This document shows positions 22,023-29,497 of a stretch of DNA of 34,251 nt, in pieces (the first letter of the stretch is position 1; each line of letters begins with the position of its first letter). The stretch is taken from the NCBI GenBank assembly GCA_015234065.1, contig JADFWS010000007.1, forward strand, positions 1 through 34,251, in the 5' to 3' direction. Source of the stretch: Candidatus Omnitrophota bacterium. GTDB taxonomy: Bacteria; Omnitrophota; Gorgyraeia; Zapsychrales; Fredricksoniimonadaceae. The notes under the pieces were generated by a model. That model saw only the letters and a list, made by a program, of their open reading frames with translations. It was not told the DNA's origin and ran no database searches. Position numbers and translations under genes: made by a program.

Positions 22023-22034
22023 TTGAAAGTATCC

Positions 22035-22700
22035 ATGTCAAAGATCATGTATCCTGTGATGGCCGCGGTTTTAACCGCGGCCATCCTGGGATGTTCCAGC
22101 CCTAAAGCTGTGCAGCCCTCTGTTAAAAAGGCCATTCCTGTTGCTGCGATTAAGCCTCAGTCAGGCGATACCAAGGCTTTTGAGCCGTTTTATGTGTACC
22201 GGGATAAATCATTTAGAAATCGTTTTACGCCTTCGGGTTACATGCCGACCGGAGAATGTGTTTCCTTGGATGATGGCTGGCAATATGATGTGAAAGATGG
22301 GAAAACCTGTGTTCGTATTGTTTATGATGTGGCCTGTTCTAAAGAGGGCCGTAAATGGATCGGTATTTACTGGCAGAACCCGCCAGACAATTGGGGTGGC
22401 AAGAAGGGTGGTTATAATTTGACAGGGGCGTCAAGGCTTGTGTTCTGGGCCAAGGGCGAAATGGGCGGCGAGCGTGTCGAAGAGTTTCGCGTTGGAGGCA
22501 TGGGCGCCAATCAGTTATATCCCGATTCAGATACAGCTTCGATCGGCCCGGTCATTCTTTCCAAGGAATGGAAAGAGTATACGATCGACCTGCGCGGCAA
22601 GGACCTGTCGTATATCAGCGGGGGCTTTGCGTGGGTCGCTAATGTGGATGGTAATCCGCATCACTGTACGTTCTATCTGGACAATATCCGTTACGAATAA
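22035..22700 (+). CDS. Lipoprotein with carbohydrate-binding-like beta-sandwich
   Basis: A 221-aa lipoprotein: lipobox ILGC with cysteine at about residue 19. The mature domain has the layout of galactose-binding-fold modules (CBM11 or CIA30-like): SRLVFWAKGEMGGE, then VILSKEWKEYTIDLRG, and the closing strand TFYLDNIRYE. It probably binds glycan at the membrane and has no visible catalytic site. I choose ATG 22035, 12 bases after the previous stop; the TTG at 22023 would lengthen the n-region by four residues. A perfect 13-bp inverted repeat lies within the signal-peptide codons (22058-22085). It is probably co-transcribed with the preceding module protein. Confidence 0.72.
   Translation: MSKIMYPVMAAVLTAAILGCSSPKAVQPSVKKAIPVAAIKPQSGDTKAFEPFYVYRDKSFRNRFTPSGYMPTGECVSLDDGWQYDVKDGKTCVRIVYDVACSKEGRKWIGIYWQNPPDNWGGKKGGYNLTGASRLVFWAKGEMGGERVEEFRVGGMGANQLYPDSDTASIGPVILSKEWKEYTIDLRGKDLSYISGGFAWVANVDGNPHHCTFYLDNIRYE
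22058..22085 (+). promoter_or_regulatory. GC-rich hairpin in the early coding region of the lipoprotein gene
   Basis: GATGGCCGCGGTT and AACCGCGGCCATC are perfect inverted arms separated by two bases, beginning 23 bases after the A of the ATG. The mRNA could form a 12-bp stem with a four-base loop. No T-run follows. It could hold back translation or transcription here, or stabilise the upstream message. Confidence 0.5.
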
Positions 22701-22715
22701 TCAAAAGATGTGAAT

Positions 22716-22766
22716 AAAATAATGCAGGGGACCCTGAGCGAAGCGAAGGATCCCCTGCATTATTTT
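22716..22766. terminator. Rho-independent terminator built from a family B repeat
   Basis: A perfect 16-bp inverted repeat (22716-22731 and 22751-22766, arm core AATGCAGGGGA) closes a 19-base loop containing CCTGAGCGAAGCGAAGGA, the core of the second palindromic family in this window. The right arm ends in ATTATTTT and is followed by a T-rich stretch, so it should end the upstream operon. The segment GAAGGATCCCCTGCATTAT recurs at 32073-32091. Confidence 0.75.
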
Positions 22767-22819
22767 GTCAGCATTCTTTTTACCTTTTACTTTTTACTTA
22801 TAAAAACTTCGCTTTTTCC

Positions 22820-22884
22820 TTGTACTACTTTTTCTCCTTTGTTATAGTTGAGATTGCTTCAGTCAATAAAATCCATCAAGGGAG
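22820..22884 (+). promoter_or_regulatory. Promoter and ribosome binding site of the coiled-coil gene
   Basis: TTGTAC (22820-22825), a 17-base spacer and TATAGT (22843-22848). The expected leader is about 35 bases and holds AAGGGAG (22878-22884) five bases before the ATG at 22890. This site decides the start: the longer TTG reading from 22848 would begin inside the -10 box. Confidence 0.6.
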
Positions 22885-22889
22885 ATATC

Positions 22890-24254
22890 ATGTCGCGGAT
22901 TGCCAAACAAAGTCTGGTGATTTTGGGCGTGCTGTTCGTTATCAGCGTCGGGGTCGCATTATTCGCCCTGGTGCAGAAACGAGCGCTCGAGCAGGAAAAT
23001 CAGGTTCTTCAGGGGCGCGTTCAGGAGCATGAAACAAAAGAGCGCACGTTGACGAAGCAGCTCCAGAAAATGGAACAGGATTCAAAGGCGCTGCGCGAAG
23101 ACCTTGAAAAGAAGAACGGTGAAGCGGCTTCCCTCCAGAAAAAAGTTGAAGATATCAGCAAAGAATCCGATCGCCTTTCATTCGAAGTGGATAAAGTCAA
23201 AGGTGAGCGTTCCGATCTTGAACAGAAAATGACGAATATCCGCAGTGAGCGCGATAATCTCATGAAGCAGGTCACCGAGCTGAAGAACCGTCCTCCCGTT
23301 GAAAAGATCGTTGAGAAAATTGTATATCGTGATAATCCGACTCCGCCTCCGGCCGCGCCTGTTGATGTGGCGCTTGCGGCCGCGGTCACTCCGGCGGTTG
23401 CGGAAGTGCCGGCTGATGCTCCGGCGCCAAAGGCGATCCAGGCCGGATCGACCTCTCCGAGAGACAGTGGCAACGAAGAATATTGGGCCAAGGTTGCGCG
23501 TGACAAAGCGGCCCTTGAGATCGAGCTGAACAGGGTCAAGCAGGAACTGAGCGGCACATCCATCAAGATCGCGGAACTCAAGAAGGCTAATTCCGATATG
23601 GAACTGGAGATCGGGCGCCTGCGCAATGAGCGCGAAGAGATCAATCAAAAGATCAAGTACGGCGAAGATCTGGCGGACAGCTTGTCTGTGGAACTGGCAC
23701 GGTCGCGCAATGAGCAGCGTGTTGTCCAGGATCATGCCGACAGGGTTAAAGACGAGAATCTTGGCCTGCGCACCGAGATCCGCCAGTTGTCCACGACCAA
23801 GGTCGCGCTTGAAAAGAGCATTGCCAAGTTGAGCGATGACAAGGGTACGGTCGAGAAAAAACTCGCTGAAACTGAAAATGTGATCCAGAACAGGATCGAC
23901 GAGATCTGGCGCATCAAAAAGGATATTGATTCTCGCTTTGAAGCGCAGAAAGGCACCAAACCTGGCGAGAGCGAAGTGGAGCTCGCGCCGATCGTGGTGA
24001 ACGGCGGCACAAAGGCTTTGGCGCCGCTGCCGGTTAAGAAAGAGGGTACGGTCGTCAGTGTCAATGAAGAGAATAATTTTGTGATCGTGGACATGGGCGA
24101 AAAGACCGGCATTAAGGTCGGTAATACCATGAAAGTCCTGCGTAACGGCAGCGTGATCGGCATGGTTGAGGTCATTCAGGTTCGGCAGGATATTTCTGCG
24201 GCGGACATCAAGCAGAAAACAGCGTCGTTCAAACCCGGTGACACGGTTAAATAA
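22890..24254 (+). CDS. Membrane-anchored coiled-coil protein with C-terminal beta domain
   Basis: A 454-aa protein with one N-terminal membrane helix (about residues 8-28), then a long heptad-rich coiled coil (30-140), a Pro/Ala-rich linker (about 148-190), a second coiled coil (205-350) and a compact C-terminal beta-rich domain (about 383-454: EGTVVSVNEENNFVIVDMG, then GIKVGNTMKVLRNG). No named family is recognised. The topology suits an envelope-spanning or spacer protein whose C-terminal domain works away from the inner membrane. A clear ribosome binding site fixes the start at 22890. The LacI gene begins eight bases after its stop, so the two probably share a transcript. Confidence 0.75.
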   Translation: MSRIAKQSLVILGVLFVISVGVALFALVQKRALEQENQVLQGRVQEHETKERTLTKQLQKMEQDSKALREDLEKKNGEAASLQKKVEDISKESDRLSFEVDKVKGERSDLEQKMTNIRSERDNLMKQVTELKNRPPVEKIVEKIVYRDNPTPPPAAPVDVALAAAVTPAVAEVPADAPAPKAIQAGSTSPRDSGNEEYWAKVARDKAALEIELNRVKQELSGTSIKIAELKKANSDMELEIGRLRNEREEINQKIKYGEDLADSLSVELARSRNEQRVVQDHADRVKDENLGLRTEIRQLSTTKVALEKSIAKLSDDKGTVEKKLAETENVIQNRIDEIWRIKKDIDSRFEAQKGTKPGESEVELAPIVVNGGTKALAPLPVKKEGTVVSVNEENNFVIVDMGEKTGIKVGNTMKVLRNGSVIGMVEVIQVRQDISAADIKQKTASFKPGDTVK

Positions 24255-24262
24255 AGGGTCCT

Positions 24263-25267
24263 GTGGCCAGAAAACAAGTTAGTATCAAAGATGTGGCCCG
24301 GCGTGCGAAGGTCTCGATCACGACCGTGTCGCGCGTGATCAATAAAGTCCCCACTGTTAATAAAAAGAATATCGAGCGCGTTGAGGAAGCGGTCCTTGCG
24401 CTTAAGTATCGTCCGAATATTTCCGCTCAGCGCCTTGCGAGCGGCTCCAATAATACGATCGGCCTTGTGATGCCCGGCTATCCGGGCATTTTTCATTCAT
24501 TCTTTGCGGTAGAGATCATCCGCGGGGTAGGGCATGCGTGTGAATCGCTGCACCTCGATATGGTATTTCATATTACCGACGGGGCCAGCCCTATTTCGGT
24601 CAGCTATCTCGGCGGCATTATTTTTGCGGATGTGATCGAGAACCGGCGCCAGGTCGAAGATGCCGTGGCCGATGGTTTGCCGTGCCTCGTGATCAACAAT
24701 GTTATCCAGGATATTGATGTCAGTTATATCGGGATCAATAATCTGAAGGGCGGCAAGATCGCGGCAGAGTACCTCGCGAGCCTGGGCCACAAAAGGATCG
24801 CGACGATCACCGGAAATTTAAAAACACAGGCCGGGTTCGACCGGTTTGACGGGTTCATGAAAGGCATGGACGACGCCAAGCTCGAGGTTCCCAAGGAGTA
24901 CGTGTTCCGTGGGGATTATTCGCGCCGCAGTGCCCGCCAGGCCGCGGAATATTTCTTTTCCATGGAGAACCGGCCGACCGCGATCTTTGCGCAGTCTGAC
25001 GACATGGCGCTTGAAGTGATCGCGGTGGCATACGAAATGGGTATTCGTGTTCCGGAAGATGTTTCTGTTATCGGGTTTGATGATAATCCCCAGGCGCTCT
25101 ACGGGCCGGTGGGCCTGACGACCGTGCGCCAGCCGGTCTTCGAAATGGCGGAGAAGAGCGTCCGTGTCCTGCATGAAATGATCTCTGGCAAACGTGAAGA
25201 AAAGCTTAAGATCGCCCTTGATCCTGAGCTCGTCGTCCGCGATTCCTGCATTTCCTTCCGTACATAA
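24263..25267 (+). CDS. LacI family transcriptional regulator
   Basis: A 334-aa repressor or activator. The N-terminal helix-turn-helix is intact (VSIKDVARRAKVSITTVSRV, residues 5-24), followed by the hinge (NISAQRLASGSNNTIGLVMP) and a periplasmic-binding-protein-like sensor domain ending SVIGFDDNP and LTTVRQP, which is typical. Family members sense sugars or sugar phosphates and bind CG-centred palindromes. The start is GTG at 24263, with AAAGGG five bases upstream. Location after the glucan uptake and degradation genes suggests it controls them. Candidate sites are GGAAGCGTTTTC (11901) and TTGTAAACGTTAAGG (11929), but neither is a perfect palindrome. Confidence 0.93.
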   Translation: MARKQVSIKDVARRAKVSITTVSRVINKVPTVNKKNIERVEEAVLALKYRPNISAQRLASGSNNTIGLVMPGYPGIFHSFFAVEIIRGVGHACESLHLDMVFHITDGASPISVSYLGGIIFADVIENRRQVEDAVADGLPCLVINNVIQDIDVSYIGINNLKGGKIAAEYLASLGHKRIATITGNLKTQAGFDRFDGFMKGMDDAKLEVPKEYVFRGDYSRRSARQAAEYFFSMENRPTAIFAQSDDMALEVIAVAYEMGIRVPEDVSVIGFDDNPQALYGPVGLTTVRQPVFEMAEKSVRVLHEMISGKREEKLKIALDPELVVRDSCISFRT

Positions 25268-25414
25268 GTCACAACACTGTTTTGTTGTTCTGTATAATAG
25301 TGAGGCAAAACGCCCTGCCTTGACTTTGCCCGGTCCACATGTTATCTTTTACCATTCTTTTACATTCTTGGCGAAAAGTGTCTTTAAAATTAATATTAAT
25401 TAAAAGGAAAAATT
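25268..25414 (+). promoter_or_regulatory. Intergenic region with promoter for the 1084-aa secreted protein
   Basis: The best promoter is TTGACT (25320-25325), 17-base spacer, TATCTT (25343-25348). An isolated TATAAT lies at 25293-25298. The weak inverted repeat ACAACA/TGTTGT (25271-25288) may end the LacI message. AAGGA stands about eight bases before the ATG at 25415. The last 40 bases are very A+T rich. Confidence 0.5.
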
Positions 25415-28400
25415 ATGCGGCAGGTACTTTCTTGTGTGATGGCGGTGTTGATCGGGTTTGGGCCCGAAGCGTCGTATGCCCAGGCGGTGATCATGAATTT
25501 GCCGCAACCAGGGACCATGGTTCATGTGAGTGAGGCCTTTGCGCCGATTGCACTCAAGGGCATGGTGATTTATCCCGAAGACCCGCTCAAGTTTGATTTT
25601 CTCGTCGATGCCGGTGACGAAAAATTGCAACCCGCCGCGTTCAAACAGGAATCCCAGCGTTTAGTGAATTATTTTCTCGCGTCCATGACCATTCCCCGGC
25701 AGGACCTGTGGGTTAACCTGTCGCCTGTGGAGAAAGACCGCATTGTGCCGGATGCCCTCATCAAGACTGAAATGGGCCGCGATATGCTGGCTCAGGATTA
25801 CCTCTTGAAACAGCTCACGGCATCCATGATCTACCCTGAGGATAACCTGGGGAAAACGTTTTGGAAGAAAGTCTACGATGAGGCGTATCGCCGCTTTGGC
25901 ACGACTGACATCCCGGTCGACACATTTAATAAAGTCTGGATCGTTCCGCAAAAAGCATCGGTGTTCGAGAAGGGCAACGCGGTATATGTTGTGAGTACGC
26001 ATCTTAAGGTGATGCTCGAAAGCGATTATCAAGCGAATGTCCGTCATGCTGAGGCCCCGGGGGCCGAAGCATCGCCGGTGCGTATGGGGGGCAAACAAAA
26101 GAATGGAGGGGATCCTTCGGCTTCGCCTCAGGATGACGTCGTTGCTCCCGACGACCTAGCCAAACAGATCCTCCGTGACATCATCATTCCTGAGCTTGAA
26201 AAAGAAGTGAATTCCGGCAAGAATTTCGCGCCGCTCAGGCAGATCATTGATTCCCTTGTCCTGTCCCAGTGGTATCAGGACACGCTCAAGAACAGCATCC
26301 TCAATAAAACCTACGCCGGAAAGAACAAGATCGCGGGCATTGATACAAGCGCCAGCGCAAATCGTCAGAAGATCTACGACGCCTATATGGAAGCGTATAA
26401 AAAGGGCGTGTTTAATTATATTAAAGAAGAGTCAGCGACGATGCGTCATGCTGAGGCCCCGGGGGCCGAAGCATCGCCTGTGCGTATGGGGGGCAAACAA
26501 AAGAATGCCGGGGATCCTTCGGCTTCGCCTCAGGATGACAGCGCTCTTGCAGGGGATCCTTCGGCTTCGCCTCAGGATGACAGCGCTCTTGCAGGGGATC
26601 CTTCGGCTTTGCCTCAGGCTGACGCCGTTGCCCACAAGTATTTTTCCGGCGGCGTGAATTTTGAAAAAACCATTCCGCGTGACAGTGCGTCTGAACAGGA
26701 ATTCAAACAGAGCGCGATGACGACTGCGGTTTCAACAGTGCAGATCAGTTTGCGTGATGCAAAAAGTGCGCCGACTTTGAAATTTGTTCCTCAGAGTGAG
26801 TATATTCAGAGGCAGGCACGCTGGGCACGCATACTGGAAAAGCGTATTTTTTTGCTTCAAACGGATGAAGAAACGCCGGGAAAGGTGCTTCTTGCGCATG
26901 ATCAGTTGTTTTCAGGCCTGGATCCTCGAGGTGTTCTTGAGGCTGAGCGTGTGCTTCGAGAAGTCATCACGGATCCTGCGTATGCATGGAATGATTTAAA
27001 AGTGCAGTATACTGGCGGCGATATTGTTTCGAACAAATCGCTGTCGCCGTGGGCAAAGGTCCAGGCATTGGATTTATTGATATTAAGGCTGTGGAGATAT
27101 GCCAAGAGTCTGGAAGCGGATGTTCCAGGTGTTCAACAGGCCGAGAATAAGGCAGAGGCCCGCAAACAGGTTTTATTGGAAGAACTGGGTGTCACGACAT
27201 CCGCGGAGCTTTTAGAAAAGCTTCAAAGTCTGGAAGTGGCTCGCATGGTGAGCCCGGATGCGGGTTCTTTGGAGGAAATGAACAAGATAGCGTTGGCCAT
27301 TGTTTACGACCAGAAAGCTGCTCCGGTAATGCGTTTTCAGACCGCGCAGATGCTTAGTGAAATAAGCGACAGGCAAGAGGTGGCAGGAATGGCGTTCGGG
27401 TTTTTGGGCATGGATCATCATATGACAGACGCGCAACGGCTGGAATGTGCCCGTTGGTTTGATGCCAAGGGTGATCTAGATCAGGCCGGCGTTATTCGTC
27501 GTGCTGTGGGCGTCGAATCCGCCATGACGGCGCAGGCGCTGTTTAATCCGAAGGCATGGGCAATGTTTGTGGAGCAGGCTTTGCCTGAAGCAGATGCCGG
27601 TATGCCGAATGTGTTGCGTCAGCAGCGTGATGAATTTCTCAAGGTTAAGACTGTGCAGGATTTTCTGAACCTCATGGTTAGGCTTGCCGATATTCTGGAG
27701 CGCTCGTCGGATAAAGGCATTCCGGAAGAACAATATCTTGAGAGAAAGACCAGGCATGTTCATATTGACGTATTTTGGGTGGCGTCGGTTTTGGCCAGTG
27801 TTTTGAGGGATATTCAGTTCCGTACAGGAACGGATGAGGCGACGGCCAAAGAGCTGAGAAAAGGGTTTGAGGAGCTTAGGCGGAATTTGCTCACGGATAA
27901 GTCTGCCGGAGAGATCGTCCAGGAATTTCTGAAGCACAGTGTCAGCTTTCTTCAGGCATTGGCGGATAGCACGAACGCGGCCATGCTGACCGAAAAAGAT
28001 AAAGAAGCGTTCAAAGCACTGTTGAATTCCGGGTTCACTAAAGACGCTACGCTGGCGGCGGAGATCGGAAAACTGGCGAATCGGGCAGGCCTTTCCGACG
28101 GAGACCTTCAGTGGCGGACGGCTATGTTCTTGCAAGTTTTAAATGGGAGCGCGAATCAAGAGTACGGCCGTTTGTCTAAAATGGCGGCACTGGATGCGAT
28201 TAAACTTGAAGGCTTCACCAAATACGCGGTCTTTAAGGCTATTCAACAAACGCGCCGTCAGAAGTGGGTCGAGATCGTGCAGGCGGTATTGAAAGCTTGG
28301 TCAGACCCTGATCGCGATATCCGTCAGAAGGCTTTTGACCGGATGGAACGTATGTGGAGTTATGTCCAGGAGTTGGGAGGCTTGGAAACGCAGGCTCTTT

Positions 28401-28669
28401 ACGCGGCGCTGGAGCAGAATGTCCTGACCAATGAACAGGCCGCCCTGGTCAGAGACGGGAAGGTCCCGGTCGAAGCGGCGATGGCTGGAAAACAAGTCGA
28501 CGGTGGTATTGACGCGCGGAATATCGGGCTGGACCGTCAGGGCCGGGGGAATGCGGAGATCGTCAGCTCTGAGGCGCTTGAAAAAATGATCGCGGGCTGG
28601 ACAGGCATTCAAGGCGTGATCGTCAGTGTGACGCCGATGAGCAGCGTGTTGCCGGTGTTCGGCATTTAA
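25415..28669 (+). CDS. Large secreted protein of unknown function carrying repeat-derived insertions
   Basis: A 1084-aa protein with signal peptide MRQVLSCVMAVLIGFG and a likely cut near SYAQA. The first ~470 residues contain a conserved-looking core (TIPRQDLWVNLSPVEKDRI, TEMGRDMLAQDYLLKQLTAS, IPVDTFNKVWIVPQKA, KYFSGGVNFEKT) that I associate from memory with uncharacterised large Omnitrophota proteins; this needs a search. Two 32-residue insertions (210-241 and 344-375) and two 14-residue tandem units (376-403) are read from palindromic DNA repeats and sit in linkers of that core. Residues 470-1030 are mostly helical with no motif I can name. The C-terminus (VIVSVTPMSSVLPVFGI) ends at a stop supplied by a different repeat at 28667. 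Function unknown. I see no transmembrane segment beyond the signal peptide. Confidence 0.8.
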   Translation: MRQVLSCVMAVLIGFGPEASYAQAVIMNLPQPGTMVHVSEAFAPIALKGMVIYPEDPLKFDFLVDAGDEKLQPAAFKQESQRLVNYFLASMTIPRQDLWVNLSPVEKDRIVPDALIKTEMGRDMLAQDYLLKQLTASMIYPEDNLGKTFWKKVYDEAYRRFGTTDIPVDTFNKVWIVPQKASVFEKGNAVYVVSTHLKVMLESDYQANVRHAEAPGAEASPVRMGGKQKNGGDPSASPQDDVVAPDDLAKQILRDIIIPELEKEVNSGKNFAPLRQIIDSLVLSQWYQDTLKNSILNKTYAGKNKIAGIDTSASANRQKIYDAYMEAYKKGVFNYIKEESATMRHAEAPGAEASPVRMGGKQKNAGDPSASPQDDSALAGDPSASPQDDSALAGDPSALPQADAVAHKYFSGGVNFEKTIPRDSASEQEFKQSAMTTAVSTVQISLRDAKSAPTLKFVPQSEYIQRQARWARILEKRIFLLQTDEETPGKVLLAHDQLFSGLDPRGVLEAERVLREVITDPAYAWNDLKVQYTGGDIVSNKSLSPWAKVQALDLLILRLWRYAKSLEADVPGVQQAENKAEARKQVLLEELGVTTSAELLEKLQSLEVARMVSPDAGSLEEMNKIALAIVYDQKAAPVMRFQTAQMLSEISDRQEVAGMAFGFLGMDHHMTDAQRLECARWFDAKGDLDQAGVIRRAVGVESAMTAQALFNPKAWAMFVEQALPEADAGMPNVLRQQRDEFLKVKTVQDFLNLMVRLADILERSSDKGIPEEQYLERKTRHVHIDVFWVASVLASVLRDIQFRTGTDEATAKELRKGFEELRRNLLTDKSAGEIVQEFLKHSVSFLQALADSTNAAMLTEKDKEAFKALLNSGFTKDATLAAEIGKLANRAGLSDGDLQWRTAMFLQVLNGSANQEYGRLSKMAALDAIKLEGFTKYAVFKAIQQTRRQKWVEIVQAVLKAWSDPDRDIRQKAFDRMERMWSYVQELGGLETQALYAALEQNVLTNEQAALVRDGKVPVEAAMAGKQVDGGIDARNIGLDRQGRGNAEIVSSEALEKMIAGWTGIQGVIVSVTPMSSVLPVFGI
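26042..26137. repeat. Palindromic repeat family B, in-frame copy 1 (96 bp, 32 codons)
   Basis: Begins CGTCATGCTGAGG and ends CCTCAGGATGAC, its near reverse complement, with an inner GAAGCATC / GATCCTTC pair: a MITE-like double palindrome. Its length is a multiple of three and it starts exactly on a codon boundary (residue 210). It encodes RHAEAPGAEASPVR, MGGKQKN and GGDPSASPQDD. Confidence 0.85.
26444..26539. repeat. Palindromic repeat family B, in-frame copy 2 (96 bp, 32 codons)
   Basis: Nearly identical to copy 1, 402 bases downstream, same orientation and same frame (residues 344-375). The encoded peptide differs by one residue (NAGDP for NGGDP). The flanks of the two copies are unrelated, so this is repeat insertion or transfer rather than duplication of a larger protein segment. 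Confidence 0.85.
26540..26623 (+). repeat. Two tandem 42-bp units derived from the family B right arm
   Basis: Units 26540-26581 and 26582-26623 each encode SALAGDPSA(S/L)PQ(D/A)D. They repeat the right arm of copy 2 (GGGGATCCTTCGGCTT onwards) behind a new AGCGCTCTTGCA. This is local tandem expansion, in frame (14 codons per unit). Confidence 0.85.
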
Positions 28670-28731
28670 TAGGGACACACTATTTTTGTTCGAGTTCTTC
28701 GGATTGTTCGTATAAAATAGTGTGTGTCATT
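28667..28731. repeat. Palindromic repeat family A, copy 3, at a gene end
   Basis: The left arm (28667-28684) is identical to the 18-bp arm of copy 1; the right arm (28716-28731) is degraded. The centre carries TTCGGATTGTTCG, the reverse complement of the core of copy 2, so this copy is inverted relative to the giant-gene copies. Its leading TAATAG provides the stop of the 1084-aa gene, and its right end lies where a -35 box of the next gene would be. Confidence 0.85.
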
Positions 28732-28742
28732 TTTTGCTGTGC

Positions 28743-28748
28743 TATAAT
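28743..28748 (+). promoter_or_regulatory. TATAAT of the nucleotidyltransferase gene
   Basis: A perfect TATAAT ends six bases before the ATG at 28755, so transcription should start at or next to the start codon (leaderless). No Shine-Dalgarno sequence is present. The -35 position falls on the right arm of the palindromic repeat. Confidence 0.5.
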
Positions 28749-28754
28749 TTATCT

Positions 28755-29297
28755 ATGGGCTTTGGCGGATTATTAAAATTGATCGCGGACAAGTTTGCCG
28801 AATTGCATATCCGTTATGCGGTGATCGGCGGCTTGGCGCTTCATGCGGCGGGGTATAACCGCTCGACGGGAGATGTGGACCTGCTTGTTCACGCGGATGA
28901 TATTGACCGTGTGAAGACGATCTTACTTCCGGCGGGATATTCGATACTGCATGAGAGCGAAAATATTCTGAATCTCGCCAGCCCGTGGCAGATGGTCGGC
29001 GGCGTGGATGTGATCAAGGCTCAGCGGCATTATACGTTGGCGATGCTGGAACGGGCCAGGCCATATGATGTGCTTAAAGATGTTCGGCTTCCGATCGTCC
29101 GTCCCGAAGATGTGATCGGGCTTAAAGTGCAGGCGTTTTGCAATGATCCCGCTCGTCGTGCGCGAGACCTCGCGGATATTGAGTGGCTCATCCGGTATCA
29201 AAAAATAGACATGGCGCTTATTCAGGAATATTTTAACGTGTTCTCCATGCAGGATGAATTGGCGTTGATCGTAAAGAAGGTGCGCGATGCTCAGTGA
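28755..29297 (+). CDS. Nucleotidyltransferase (MNT/AbiEii-like fold)
   Basis: A 180-aa protein with the minimal nucleotidyltransferase signature: IGGLALHAAGYNRSTGDVDLLV, that is GG at 25-26 and the metal-binding D40-x-D42. The family transfers nucleotides to proteins, antibiotics or RNA; small stand-alone members are often toxin-antitoxin components (AbiEii, MNT-HEPN). The start at 28755 is set by the TATAAT just upstream; the longer reading would begin in the repeat. A 68-aa gene overlaps its 3' end by 11 bases, and mnmG follows. Either a toxin-like enzyme with a small partner or a housekeeping transferase is possible. The acceptor is unknown. Confidence 0.75.
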   Translation: MGFGGLLKLIADKFAELHIRYAVIGGLALHAAGYNRSTGDVDLLVHADDIDRVKTILLPAGYSILHESENILNLASPWQMVGGVDVIKAQRHYTLAMLERARPYDVLKDVRLPIVRPEDVIGLKVQAFCNDPARRARDLADIEWLIRYQKIDMALIQEYFNVFSMQDELALIVKKVRDAQ

Positions 29298-29493
29298 GCA
29301 GGACAAGAAAGATATGCTTGCCGATGCGGCTGACCCCAAACGCCGCGCCGCGTTTCGCGCGGCTAAAGAGCGCCAGGCACGCACGCATGTTGATGGCACG
29401 ATCGACTGCGCATTCCTCGATGAAATGCTTGCGCTTTTTCCGCATCCGCCGAGCAAATCTGTTGTTACAACCCCCGGTCGCTGGTTGCTTTGA
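29287..29493 (+). CDS. Small protein paired with the nucleotidyltransferase, 68 aa
   Basis: Not recognised as a named family. It is charged and helical at the N-terminus (MLSEQDKKDMLADAADPKRR, then AAFRAAKERQ) with a C-terminal FLDEMLALFPHPP segment; no membrane helix. Its start overlaps the end of the nucleotidyltransferase gene by 11 bases, and mnmG starts four bases after its stop, so it is probably translated in a coupled operon. The organisation (enzyme plus overlapping small acidic/basic protein) recalls toxin-antitoxin or enzyme-regulator pairs, but this is inference. Confidence 0.6.
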   Translation: MLSEQDKKDMLADAADPKRRAAFRAAKERQARTHVDGTIDCAFLDEMLALFPHPPSKSVVTTPGRWLL

Positions 29494-29497
29494 TTGC

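Noticed and set aside
23021-23644. 207-aa minus-strand Ser/Phe-rich frame
   Set aside because: It is the antisense shadow of the coiled-coil gene; Ser/Leu/Phe richness follows from antisense of Glu/Lys/Arg codons.
26444-26623. CRISPR-like look of spaced GGATCCTTCGG units
   Set aside because: Units are contiguous, of 42 bp, without unique spacers, translated in frame and no cas genes are near.
29294-29497. Longer start for MnmG
   Set aside because: The extra 68 residues run through the small gene in another frame, are Arg-rich and precede a normal MnmG N-terminus.
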